64,000 nt of DNA from positions 166,308,588 to 166,372,587 of the forward strand of contig NC_133655.1 in NCBI RefSeq assembly GCF_009905375.1, in the 5' to 3' direction. The DNA comes from Apium graveolens. Lineage: Eukaryota > Streptophyta > Magnoliopsida > Apiales > Apiaceae. The notes under the pieces were generated by a model. The model was not told the origin of the DNA and did not search any database. It saw only the letters and a program-made list of their open reading frames with translations. The position numbers were made by a program, and so were the translations under genes. Position 1 is the first letter of the stretch. Every line of letters starts with the position of its first letter. Of this stretch, positions 50,495 to 63,098 are shown piece after piece.

Positions 50495-53400
50495 TGTAAC
50501 ACCCCCAAATCCGGGGTCGGGGATCCAGGTTGTCACGAGTTCCATTTCCCTTAATAACACCCAATCTTAATAAATTATCAACTACTCTGTACTGTGACCC
50601 CACAATAAACACACACACCACAAGTTATAGTCTCAGAGATGAATATCCAAAAATAATCACAAGTCATTTTATTCCACCATTATATGCCAATACACCTTAA
50701 AAAGGTTTCTGAATAAATTTACATTTCTTTGCCATTATCACAATTCATAAATATACATAATCTGGTACATCAAAAGTTGAAAGCCTAGCCTATTGGTAAT
50801 TTCTACCTCAGCTACAGCGGCCTCAACGCTTCCCGAAAGCTGCGGAACGTTTCCTATCCGCTTGCGAATTGGGAGCTTGGTCCTGTTCATCTTATCTATC
50901 TGATGTTGTGATGAAAGAAGAAAGCAAGGGTGAGCAACAAGCCCACCAAAATAATATGTATAATAATTTACAATATATGAGCATTCTCATAGTACTCAAG
51001 AAAGTCTTGGTTAAGAAGAAATGAACCAAGTTGATATCTTAATGCGATGAAGTCGCAAAATATTCAGTATATATATATACCTATATACTTTTCAAATATT
51101 GGAAGTCCTCTTCCATGCCTAATACACACAGAGTTCCAGTCTATAACTGTATAAAAATATCGTTGCAAGGTGATTTCATATATTTAACCTTGTCTCAACG
51201 TTTTTCTGAAAATCTTTGACATGCATAAGATAATCATTTACTAGATATAAGTTTAAAAGATGAAGTTACAAGATACTCCAATATACTTATATCTTTTCCA
51301 AATACTACTTGAACTACCACCGTTCAAGTTATAATTAGTTTCAAAAGTTCATCCCATAGATGAGACTACAAGATAATACTTGAATAGATTCGATCTTTGA
51401 AATATTATTGAATGAAATGAAGTTACGAGATACTTCATTAAGTCCCGATATATATACACCTTTATATATCTCTCATACATTTCCTGAAAACCTCTGTCAT
51501 GTAAAGTATGAACAGAGTTGCAATATCCAATGAATTTGGAAAGAAAAGAAATTTTTTTTGGCATAAACCTGATATCTTGCTGATCAGGCAAAGATACCAA
51601 TAAGTAACCTTTTCTACTAGTAGATGGATGAATCCCCCACCGGTCATCACCCTGGCCACATAAGGACCTTGTGCTGGACCGCAACCCGGCCTCTTACGCG
51701 TTGATGGATTGCCACCCAGCCTCTTACACTTTGATAGACCGTACCCCGGCCTGTCGCTTATGCCGACTCAATTAGATGGGCTTACATCCCGAACGTTGGG
51801 TAAGTAATCAATTCATTTGTTTTCTCAAAACAGCAACCATGTTGCGAATGTAAAATGCACCACAGAGCTGGATCCCCCAGGTTTTGAGCGAGTATTTAAA
51901 TCCCCTTTGAAAGGAAGATCTTAAATATAAAAATGAGTTTTGGGATCCGCTCTAACTTTTAAAAATCATTTTGAAGACTCGAAAACACTTTAAAGAGTGT
52001 TTGGAGTAATGCTGATTTAATGAAGTAAATCAGTCCCAATATATTTAGAAAATATCTGAATATTATTATTTAAATAATATTCCCATAAAGAATAATCTTA
52101 TAAAAATAATCGAAGTAGAAGTTTTAAAACTTATTCTTGAAATGGATATTAAATAACCAAAGATATACTTATATGAAAGTACTATCTTTATTTGAATAAT
52201 CGAAAAATAAGTTTGATTATCGAAACATTATTCTTTAATAAAATAAAGAATATTATTAAATAATAAGCGGAGTCATAATACCTCGAATGAATATTATAAA
52301 TAATATTCATTAAATAAAATAAAGGAGTCAATACATCCTCAAATGACTATCCAATTAACAATCATTAAATAATATAAACTGAGTCATAAGCCCTCGGATG
52401 AATATTCGAAATAATATTCAATAATAAAATAAAGGAGTCATAAGTCCTCGGATGAATATTCAAATATTATTCATTAAATAAAATAAAGTTATCGAATAAA
52501 CCTTATTCGATTAATAGTTTGGAAAACTATAACCATATATATAAATATATATATATATATATAAAATCTACTCGGGATCCTCGACTCCCGGTTTTAGAAA
52601 ATGTTTTCACCTTTGGGTCCCTATACTAAGGGTATATGCAAATTACCGCTATTCTCTAGCATAGGTATTATCAACTGAACCAACAGATATATATGACAAG
52701 AATATGAAACAGGCATGCATATATATACCATATCAGCATGCTTCAATATATCGCACATTTGCTAATTAACCAACCTGCATCTATCGCAAGATAATGCATA
52801 TACACATATACATCACAACAACAGTATAACGGATAGAAAACTTGCCTGAGCGACTGGGGGTTACGAATGGCTCGGGACGAGTCTGGTAACCTATAAACAA
52901 CAAGTAAGTTGGAATTAAACCAAAGTCACTTGTAAATCTATACTCTAACCAACTTAGACTCTGACGCTCGTTTTGCGCTTACTGATTCTCTTAAGTCACT
53001 CGAGTCCCTCGGCTCCACCATTTTTAATAATTTAACCATTACGAGTTTTAAGGCGATTCATTCGCGAGTGTCTTACCAACTGCCTAACACTCTTACCATA
53101 ATTGTTTCATACATTAATTAACCCTTTTTGGTCTTTAACCTATGTTTCAAAGTAAGGCGAGGGGAAAAGTTTCGTTCGTGAAACGCCGTTACTTAAAACG
53201 GTCGTTTCTCCTAAACCGTACATCGGAATCAAATGAACTACATATCAAAACGAAGCTCGTAACATGAGATATCTAAACATGGCAATGGTCAACATCTAGA
53301 AGGGGGGTTCTCGTGTCCTAATGTTATGAACAAAAGCAGTCTAAAGTAAATCGGATATTACGACGACTATGTTTACGCGATTTCCCAAATTTAAACCAAC

Positions 53401-54639
53401 TCAAAACAACCACAATTCAACCCCAATTCACAATCCAATCCAAACTCCATCCAAAATACATTACAACAGCCCCAAACCAACTCATTATAATCCATTTACT
53501 TACTCCTAAAACTTGAATTTAAACTATACTACATTCTTTAACCAATCTTAAGATTTCAACAATTCAATCACCACCATTCCAACCCAAACTCTTAAACAAA
53601 CATGCTTCAAGCTACTCTTTACCCTAACAACCAAAATCAACCTAGTATACAAATTAAAGCTAGGGTTTGGAGATGATATATATTCCTTGAAGTGGTGTGA
53701 GTAGCTAGGAAGCCTTAAGAAGCCTTGAGGAGTCTTAGGAAAGCTTGGATCTTAAAGGAAAATCAAGAAAAATAAAGTTAAAACCTTGAAATCACTATTC
53801 ATTGTCTTCTTCATTGATTTATTGGAGAAGATAGAGAATGAATTGGTGGCTTAAACTCATAATATAACCATAACTATGCATAAGGAACACTAGGGAATTA
53901 TCTTACCAATTTAGGAAGCTTGGATCTTGAATTTTGAAAAAATTTCCCTTTGAAATAGTAAAAAGCCGAGAGCAATGTTCTTGGTGATGAGAAAATAGAA
54001 TTTTGTTTTGGTGAAAAATGATTTGTTTGGCTTGGTTGATTTGGTTTTGTTTTTGTGTTAGTTAATTACCTATTTAACCTTGGACTTTGTGTGGTTCTAA
54101 TTCAACCACACCTCCTTCCTTCCCATGTCATGCTTATGTCATGCTATAATGTCATCTTTCCCTCTTTGTCCTCTTCTCATTGGTTGGGTGACATCATCCT
54201 CTCTAATCCCCTTGATTAACTTCCTAATTGTTTGCCTAATGACCGCTGATCTGTTATACGATTCGCTTAACTTTCGTTTTCGTTTATCGTTTGAGGGATC
54301 ATACCCGGGATCTTATTACTTAGGTTCCCTTAACCTTTCTCAATATATTATATTCCTTTTATGATCCTCTCTTATAATCCTTTAATTTAAATCCTTTTTA
54401 TCCTGTTACCTTATACTCAATTCTTTCCGTATCTAGTGGATTTCCGGGAAAATCAAAGTGTTCGGAATTTGGATTCTGACGATCTTTACATACACTTATA
54501 TCCCATATAAAGTACTAATAAAATCTCAAAATATCCATACCAGAATCCCTACATAGTGTGGCATGAAAAGTTTTCCCATTCAGCAAAAACACTATTCATA
54601 AGGGTTTCAAAAATTTCCAAAAAAATTGGGGTTATTACA
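50495..54639 (-). repeat. Right (5') LTR of element C, 4145 bp
   Basis: TGTAACACCCCCAAATC to GGGGTTATTACA, uninterrupted. It serves as reference for the split left LTR. It contains the four-unit minisatellite at 52268-52488 and an AT microsatellite near 52535-52563. Confidence 0.95.
52268..52488. repeat. Four-unit LTR minisatellite (element C, right)
   Basis: The same four units as at 42353-42573, so the expansion predates this insertion. Confidence 0.75.
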
Positions 54640-54644
54640 TTGGT

Positions 54645-57600
54645 GATTGTCACTTTTGCAAGAAACCAGGTAATTGGAAGAGGAACTGTCAGGCTTATTT
54701 GGAGGATCTGAAGAAGAAGAAGGTTGCTATTGTTGCTTCTGATTCAGGTATTTATGTTATAGGAATCAACTTGTCTACTTTTACATCTTGGGTATTAGAT
54801 ACTGGATGTGGTTCTTACATTTGTATAAATATGCAGGAACTGCAGGGAAGTAGGACATTAACGAAGGGAGAAGTCGACCTACGAGTTGGCAATGGAGCAA
54901 AGGTTGCTGCTTTAGCTGTAGGGACTTATCATTTATCATTGCCCACTAGGCTTGTTTTAGAACTAGATAATTATTTTTACGTGCCTACGATTTGCAGAAA
55001 CATTATTTCGGTTTTTTGTTTAGACAAGAAAGGTTTTTCATTTTTGATTCAGAACAATAGTTGTTCCTTTTCATTCAATAATGTTACCTATAGGGTTGCA
55101 CGTTTATTTAATGGTTTATATGTTCTTGATTTAGATACTCCTGTCTATAACATAAATAATGATAATAAATGTATTAAGATGGAAGACTCAAATCAAACAT
55201 ACCTTTGGTATTGTCATTTAGGTCACACAAATGAGAAACGCATTTCCAAATTACATAAAGATGGTTACTTGAATAAGATTGATTTTGAATCATACGAAGA
55301 ATGCAAATCTTGTCTTATTTGCAAAATGGCTAAAGCTCATTTTACCGGACAAGGTGAAAGGGCCACCAAACGATTAGGACTTATACATAGTGATGTATGT
55401 GGTCCAATGCGTACGATGGCAAGAGGTGGCTTTTACTACTTCATTATATTTACTGACGATTTCAGTAGATATGGATATGTGTATCTTTTGAAAAACAAAT
55501 CCGATTTGTTTGAAAAGTTCAAAGAATACAAGGCCGAAGTGGAAAAGCAAACAGGGAAAAGTATAAAAGTTCTACAATCAGATCGTGGAGGAGAATACTT
55601 AAACCTCGAGTTTAAAGGTTTCTTGAAGGAGTGTGGTATCGTATCACAACTTACTCCTCCTGGAACGCCTCAATGGAATGAAGTTTCCGAGAGGAGAAAT
55701 CGTACCTTGTTAGACATGGGGCGATCGATGATGAGTCTAGGAGATCTTTCAATAAGTTTATGGGGTTATGCTCTAGAAACGGCTGCATATACACTAAATC
55801 GAGTTTCAACTAAATCGGTTCAAAAGACTCCATATGAGACATGGACTGAGAAATGTCACAACATGTCTTTTATGAAAGTATGGGGATACAAAGCGTTTGT
55901 GAAACATTTGGTATCTGACAAGTTGGGACCAAAATTGGATAAATGTTATTTTGTGGGATATCCTGAAGAAACTAAAGGGTATAGTTTCTATAATCCTACC
56001 GAGAACAAAGTGTTTGTTGCTCGAACCACTGTATTTCTTGAAAGAGAGTTACTTTCCAAGAAAATTAGTGGGAGGACTATAAATCTCGATGAAGATTGAG
56101 TTGTACAAAATAACATTGAACCAGAGTTGGAAAGTGGGTAGGAAGTACATCAAGATGTTCCTGCTCCAGAAACACAGGTTGTTCGTAGATCTAGTAGGGC
56201 TCGACATGAGCCGGAGAGATATTATGGATTTCTCTTGACTCAATATGATGATATAATGCTTATAGATAATGATGAGCCTCTTACCTACCAAGAAGCTATG
56301 AACAGTCCAGACTCCGAGAGATGGCTAGAGGCCATGAAATCCGAAATGGAATCTATGTATCAAAATAAAGTATGGACTTTAGTTGATTCACCTGAAGGGG
56401 TAAAACCTATAGGGTGCAAGTGGGTTTTAAAGAATAAAACTGACATGGATGGTAAAGTACAGACCTATAAAGCGCGACTAGTGGAAAAAGGTTTCAAACA
56501 AATTTATAGTATAGACTATGATGAGACTTTTTCACCAGTGTCTATGGTCAAGTCCATCAGGATTTTTCTAGCAGTAGCTGCTTACTATGACTATGAGATT
56601 TGGCAAATGGATGTCAAAACCGCTTTCTTAAATGGGAGCCTTGAAGAGGATGTATACATGATACAACATGAGGGTTTTGTCGATCCCAAGTTTGTTAATA
56701 TGGTCTATAAGTTGCTTCAATCTATTAATGGATTGAAACAAGCCTCAAGGAGATGGAATCGTCATTTTGATGCAACAGTCAAAGAATTTGGCTTTATTCA
56801 AAACGAAGATGAACCATGTGTTTACAAGAAGGTTGGTGGGAGCCATGTGGCATTCCTAATACTATATGTAGATGACATATTACTAATAGGGAAAGACATA
56901 CCTTTTTTAACAGGCTGTAAAGACTTGGTTGGGAAATAGTTTCTCGATGAAGGACTTAGGCGATGCCACCTATATATTAGGGATCAAGATATATAGAGAT
57001 AGATCAGGGAAATCATCAACCTAAGTCAGAGTACATACATTGATAAAGTATTGCATCGTTTTGGGATGCAAGAGGCAAAAAGAGGATATGTCCCAATGTC
57101 TCATGGGATATTGATCTCAAAAGACAAATGCCTAAATTATTAGATGATAAGGGTCGTATGAGCAAAGTTCCACATGCTTCGGCAATTGGATCAATAATGT
57201 ATGTGATGATATGTACTCGTCCTGATGTTTCATATGCCTTGAGCATGACGAGCAGATACCAGTCTAATCCAGGTGAGGGTCACTGGACAGCTATCAAGAA
57301 TATTCTTAAGTACTTGAAGAGGACTAAAGATTCATTCTTGGTGTATGGAGGAGATGAGAAGCTGGTTGTAAAGGGTTACACTGATGCCAGCTTCCAGACA
57401 GACAGAGACGATTCAGTATCTCAGTCAGGTTTTGTGTTTTTCCTTAATGGAGGTGTTGTAAGCTTGAAGAGTTCAAAGCAAGAGACAGTAGTTGATTCTA
57501 CAATGGAAGCTGAGTATATTGCTACCAGTGAAGCATCCAAGGAGGCTGTTTGGATACGGAAATTCATATCGGGACTTAGTGTGGTTCCATCGATCACATA

Positions 57601-57867
57601 TTCAGTTGATCTTTATTGTGATAATAATGGAGTTATCGCGCAGGCTAAAGAACCAAGGTCCCATTCCCGGGCAAAGCATATACTTAGGGGATATCACCTT
57701 CTTCAAGAGATTAATGAAAGAGGAGATATACATATATAGAAAGTGCATACTGATAATAATGTTGCCGACCCACTGACTAAGGCTTTATCGCAGCAAAAGC
57801 ACGAAGGTCATACTAGTTCCATGGGTATTATATACATAGGTGATTGGCTTTATTGCAAGTGGGAGAT
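54645..57867 (+). pseudogene. Copia pol (zinc knuckle, protease, integrase, RT, RNase H), broken
   Basis: The frame continues from gag at 27043. It reads a zinc-knuckle-like CHFCKKPGNWKRNC (Asn where His is expected), protease WVLDTGCGSYIC (~54790), and the integrase zinc finger CHLGH with CKSCLICK (~55210-55330). The integrase catalytic core has HSDVCGPM, LQSDRGGEY and WNEVSERRNRT. TGA at 56097-56099 and TAG at 56139-56141 interrupt it. RT follows in the same frame, with KWVLKNKTDMDG, WQMDVKTAFLNG and LYVDDILLIGKD (about 56235-56939). TAG at 56937 and at least two frameshifts (near 56940-57010 and 57125) break the RT end. RNase H reads YTDASFQTDRDD, MEAEYIATSEASKEAVW and SRAKHILRGYHLL, with a stop at 57737, then TDNNVADPLTKAL and on into the LTR. 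The domain order is Ty1/copia. No active enzyme can be made. Confidence 0.92.
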
Positions 57868-59397
57868 TGTTAGTGTTTGTGCCCTAGAGACAACACTATT
57901 ATGTTTATATTATGAAACGTTTGGATTATTAATTATGATTTTATGGATTATTCTTTAGTAATTTATTATATCTTTATTTTCTGTGATAAAATGTTAGATT
58001 AATAAATGTCCTTGGAATATGATACGTAAATCTATATCTATAAATATGTGACTTAGAAATGAGATTATGAGAATAGTATTGATATTCCTAAAGGTCCCTA
58101 GTCAAGTATTATTGTTAAGGGAAAATAATAAATACATTAAGACTAGTGTGTTTGTCGACTGATGATCACATCTCATTGATCATAGGTATGGTGATACGGA
58201 AGTCAAAACACAGGCACATGTATTAAATACATGGTGCTGGATTGACCCGTTGTGAGATATTACATGTTTAAAGTGTCATAAGTTAATCTCACAGTGATAA
58301 TAATGTATTGGTCCCTTGACCTGAAATCATTATATTTCTATATGAGAATTAATATACTTCAATACTATTGAAAGTTATTCTTGACCGGGTAATAATAAAA
58401 GTAGACATTGGGTATATTATGAATCGTTTGAGAAACATGAATTATCTAGATAGGATTTAGCATTCCTTTATTAAAGGAGTGATAGTATTGGCCTCTTGAT
58501 TGAGTAAGACTATAAAATGCATGGCCGTGCTCAAATAGTAATTTGTTTAATAGTTTACTCATTGATCAAGGAAAGAAGGATTAAACGCTTGCAGAGGATG
58601 ACACAATGCATGCCTCGAGTTTGATCTATAATATAAGGCTAAAGAGATTATATTACATTGTACATTATTCACGAAAGGTTTAATTGAATCACCAATTATT
58701 ATTACTTGGGGAGAAATGATGTATTACTAGATGCCACTCATTGTTTATAATTTTATTATTAGAAAATAAAATTATTGCCAACGTAATAATAACTTAAAGG
58801 GTCACACACAAAGAACGTTTAAAACGGGGTGTTATTTAAATTATGAATTTAAATATTTTATTGTTAATTTGAATTTAATTATATAATTAATTAAGTGAGA
58901 CTTGATTAATTTTATATATATTAGAATTTGAATTTAATAATAATATAAACCCAAAAATCAGAATGGGTCCTTATAGAAGCCCATTAAGATTAGGGTTAGG
59001 CCCAAACACTCTCTCCTTATATATACATTAAGATGTATATTTTTAGGGTTTAGTTGACACATCACGTTTTTGAGAAAACCCTAACAGCTCTACATCCTAG
59101 AGAGGCTAGAGAGAGAGAAAAAAAAGAGGCAACCAAATTGGCTAGTACCGGCTCCAGTGATCGTTGGACGATCGGGCGTTCGTGTAGATACCTTGGAGAG
59201 CAGATCTTCGAAAGGAGGGCTGATGTGTTGGTTCATCAAGATCTGTACATTCATCATAATCAGAAGGAAAGCTTTATTAAGGTAAACATCTAATCTCCGA
59301 ATTAAATGTCTTATTTCGCATGGATCCTGCGTTTGGGTTTCCGTTCTTCATATTTATTTTTGATTTTTCCGGTGCGTTTGTGTCATGAATCCCAACA
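57868..59397 (+). repeat. 3' LTR of the copia element, 1530 bp
   Basis: TGTTAGTGTTTGTGCC to ATCCCAACA, preceded by the purine-rich AAGTGGGAGAT. It is intact and gives the template for recognising the 5' LTR pieces. The pol frame reads through into its first 90 bases. Confidence 0.95.
59018..59027 (+). promoter_or_regulatory. TATA box of the copia 3' LTR
   Basis: TATATATACA preceded by CTCTCTCCT, matching 8971-8980. It could drive read-out transcription into the right flank. Confidence 0.5.
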
Positions 59398-59402
59398 CTT
59401 CA

Positions 59403-62400
59403 GTACGCATGGTACCTTGTCATGCGGAAATAAAATTAATAGTCTCCCCAATTCACAAATTACTAGATCTCTATCCCTCCCTTGTCCTTTAAGAATCCTA
59501 TCATATCCCAAGAACTCGAACTTTATCGAAGTTCCCCAAGCGTTTTACTTGTTAATAGGCACCCTCATCTTGTGTGTGTGTGTGTGTGTGTGTTTGTATG
59601 TGTGTGTATATATATATATATATATACTTCCGAGAAATTTTGGAGGAAGTATTAAGATAATGTGAGTTGACCGTTTTCAAAAGATAAATAAATAATGGGG
59701 AGTTTCTTTTGACACTATAGTCAAAATATTTAAAGATACGCAGAATATTTTAAAATAGGTTTTTTGATTTTTAAATCATATTAAATCATTTAATAAATAT
59801 TTAATAATTAAATAATAATTATTAAATAATAAACCTCGAGTAATTCTATTTTAAAAGAACATTTGAAATAATATTCATCAACTAATTTCTGTTTAAGAGT
59901 TTAAATTAATCTATAATAATATTAAATAATTGAATTTAAAATAAAATAATCATCATAGAATACTTCTCCTATTTAAATGAATATCTGAAATAATATTCAT
60001 TGTTCGAATAATTAAAATAACTGAGGGAATGTGATCTTTGGAAATCGTTTTAAAGAAATTTGAGGTATTAAAAACTTTGCAAGTGGACATCTAGTCTCTT
60101 GGAATATTTACTTTAATGATAAAATAGATACGGACTTTATTCATCCCAAACATCTCCGGAACACTTCCGGGTTTTTAAATAAATTATACCGACTGACTCT
60201 CTATCTAAAATATATATACCACGCTACTCGCTAGCGTTAATATTTTTAAATAAAACACCTCCGGAATACTTCTGGGTTTTCATCAAATTATACTGACTGA
60301 TCCTCAGTCTAAAATATACACCTCATATATACAACGCTACTCACTACCGTTATCGATTTAAATCTGATAATGTACATATACCAAAATCATTAACATATCG
60401 TATGATATTATATATCACAATTCGTAAAACATCGTAATACAACATCATGTATATATCACAATTATTTGAAAACAAACATAACACAATAGTTTTAAAAAGG
60501 TAGGGTTTGAAAACTTACCTGGAGTCCAAGATATGTTTTCCGACTTTCTCTCGTTCCAAGTTTTCTAATAAAAAAATATCATAATCTTAATCAGGATTCC
60601 TAATTTCATCAACGACTTATTCTACTAATAAGTGTAATACTTAAAATTTTTTGATATTCGACCTACTCGAAATAATTATCAACCCTTGGTCGTAATGGAT
60701 GGTCAAAGTGGTCTTCTAGAGTTGACTTTACCGAATGTTACTATTATGAGACTCGCACTCTAACATTTTTAATAAATCAAAAAATTAATATTTTAATATG
60801 AAACCATCTTGAGGAGCTTCTTGGGTGTTTTTAATATTTATCATAAAAGTTTCATTTTGGAAACATGAAAATAAATAGGTGAAATAAATTTTAAAAATTC
60901 GTGCAACTACGGAGTTTTACTATTTATAACGCTTTCACTAAAACATTGATTTCTCTCAAATCGTTAACTTAGTAAATACACCATTTTCGGGTGTACAATC
61001 TAGATAACATTTAGAATAAATGACTCAAAAATATGATTTTCTGGGAAGAAGGGAAAATTTCCCGGGGTAGCAGTTTATTTGCGGTAGATGTTTTTGGTAT
61101 TCACTCCTTGCGCGACCTCAGCTCCGACATTTTTATAAAATTGAAATATTAATATCTTTAGCTAAAATTTTAAAGAAATCTTCCTCACTATATAAGTAAG
61201 ATACTGACCAAGTTTCATAATTTTAAACAATGTTTAAGGGCCTCAATTATACCTTCAAAGTCAGCACTAGGCAATAATTTAGTTTTCTCGACTACGTTCA
61301 CTAAAACGGACTTTTCTCCTAATCCGTAAATCATCTCGGCACGATCTTTATATGGTTACAAACTAAAAAATAAGAACTTCACATAAATTTCTAGTGGTGT
61401 TCAAAAATATTAAATTTACTATTCGTATTTCTTACTTAAAATGGTCCTAAATTCAAACGGATATTACGACGGTTATACAATGAATGATTCTAAATTTTAA
61501 CTACGTTAAATCCATTAACAACCACTTAATCATCAATTTCACCACATTTCTTGCAAGGTCAGTTTATATACTCTATGAAAACATGAAAAAATCAACCCAT
61601 AACAATTAACCATCAAGATTTATCAATCCAAACTCCATTTTTCAAAAATCATGTCAGACATGAATACGTCATGTAACAATGCTTAAAACTTTAAAAAACA
61701 TATAAAGGGTAGATGATGTTTATAACTTTCTTAAAACTTTTTAATACTTAATAAGTGCCTAAGATCCTTGGTGAAAGATTGGTCTAACTTTGGGAACCTT
61801 AATCTTTCATGAAAATCAATAAAATAAATTATTAATTTTCGGAATTACTATTCACCTCAACTTTGACTACGGATTTGAGCATGCTAACCATAATGGATGA
61901 TCATGAAACTCTGTGCTAGTATGATCTATGTAAAATATTTCAAACGAGTTATGCTTTGCAATTTTTGAAGCTTGGAAGCTAGGGTTTTTAAGTTTTTTAT
62001 TTTCATGAAGAAGATGAAGTTGAATGGAAGTTTCATGGAAAGTGGGAGAAGATGAGAGCTTGACTTGGCTTCCTTTGGAAGTATTGATTGATATTTGTGA
62101 TATGTATTATGTATATATAAGGTATATTCAATAAGATGCATCCAGTTCAAAGCCTAGGTCTTAGCTTGCACACCACACTTGACTAAGTATTTTAATCATA
62201 AAAAACATAAATCTTTTTTAAGGAATGTTATCTTTCACTTAGCTTTTAATTTAATTAGCTAGCTTGGATAATTTGTTTCTAATTAGTTTGTATTATATTT
62301 GCATGAAATTTGCATGGCCTTACTTCATTTATTCATTCACTTATGTAATTACTTAATTATTTCCTCGTAATCTCAATCAATCCTCGTAAATGATTTGCAG

Positions 62401-62711
62401 GATAAATCCTTTAATTGTAATCCTTATACTAATCTTGTACTTGGGTTTTATTCGTAGAATTTTAAATCTTTGGCCGTAGTGCAATTCTCGTATTCCTCGA
62501 TATCTCGTGAAATAGGGTCGTTTTGAAATATTGCTTTTCTCCGAAAACTAATGACATTTTACATACACTAATTTGTCACATATAATCATAATATCAACTC
62601 GAAAACCTAAATTAAATACTCGTATATGGTGTGATCGCAATTTTTTTTATTAAATCGCATGATTAATATTCATAAAGGTCTTTTACCGAGGTTGAAAATT
62701 CGGGTTTTTAC
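59403..62711 (-). repeat. Right part of the old gypsy-type LTR interrupted by the copia element
   Basis: It continues the left half after the CTTCA duplication and ends GGGTTTTTACA at 62711. It shares short blocks with the A/C LTRs in the same order and orientation. 'ACTTTTCTCCTAATCCGTA' (~61310) matches CGTTTCTCCTAAACCGTA, and 'CGGATATTACGACGGTTAT' (~61460) matches CGGACATTACGACGGCTAT. No coding region is visible in 3.3 kb. With the left half it makes about 4 kb, similar to the A/C LTR length, so it may be a solo LTR of a related, older family. No target duplication could be matched. Confidence 0.55.
59571..59626. repeat. (TG)n/(TA)n compound microsatellite
   Basis: A run of TG repeats with two interruptions passes into a run of TA repeats, within the old LTR. 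The open frame across it is an artefact of the repeat. Confidence 0.95.
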
Positions 62712-63098
62712 AAAGATACACTTATAGATGTTGATTGGGTTACTATAATGTAAGGAGAACTCAATGAGTTTGAGAGGAATGAAGTGGGGAAACTGGTGCC
62801 TAGACCTAAGAATAGGTCAATAATAGGCACAAAGTGGGTGTTAAAAAACAAGAAAAACATTGATGGCGTAATTATCAGGAATAAAGCTAGTCTTGTTGCA
62901 AAATGTTATTCACAACAAGAAGACATTGACTATAATGAAATATTTCCTCTTGTTGCAAGACTTGAAATCATCAGGTTATTCATAGCTTATGCAGCTCATA
63001 TGAAATTCAAGGTCTATCAAATGTATGTCAAGAGCGCATTCTTAAACGGGAAATTGAAAGAAGGGGAATCTGTTGAACAACCTCCCGATTTTGGTGAT
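62712..63098 (+). pseudogene. Truncated copia reverse transcriptase fragment
   Basis: Translation gives DTLIDVDWVTIM, a TAA stop at 62751-62753, then GELNEFERNEVGKLVPRP, IIGTKWVLKNKKNIDG, a degenerate EDIDYNEIFPLVARLE and KSAFLNGKLKEGE...QPPDF. These are the first conserved blocks of a Ty1/copia RT. The wording is closer to the SIRE type than to the copia element at 56235. Similarity stops near 63098, before the catalytic YVDD block, and starts abruptly at the end of the LTR at 62711. It is a relic cut at both ends. Confidence 0.85.

Larger units (their letters stand above)
27044..54639 (-). mobile_element. Element C: Ty3/gypsy element of the same family as A, inserted in copia gag and carrying element D
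   Basis: The left LTR is 27044-27726 plus 41261-44721 (4144 bp net). The interior is 44722-50494 and the right LTR is 50495-54639 (4145 bp). The primer-binding site beside the right LTR makes it minus-strand. About nine differences were counted by eye between the first ~683 bases of the two LTRs. Pol is decayed and lacks most of RT, but a pre-gag ORF remains open. Confidence 0.95.
7818..59397 (+). mobile_element. Ty1/copia LTR retrotransposon, complete but decayed, split by nested elements A and C(+D)
   Basis: The parts are the 5' LTR (7818-9182 plus 24327-24490), a degenerate primer-binding site, a leader, gag (26283-27043), pol (54645-57867) and the 3' LTR (57868-59397). Without the nested insertions it would be about 8.8 kb. 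Domain order is gag, zinc knuckle, protease, integrase, RT, RNase H, which is diagnostic for Ty1/copia. The two LTRs differ at 11 of about the first 190 bases by eye. Reading frames carry several stops and frameshifts, so the element is not autonomous. Confidence 0.95.

Noticed and set aside
59306..59665. 119-codon frame ending the copia 3' LTR
   Set aside because: Runs from LTR sequence through a TG/TA microsatellite, giving Val/Cys and Tyr/Ile repeats. Not a gene.
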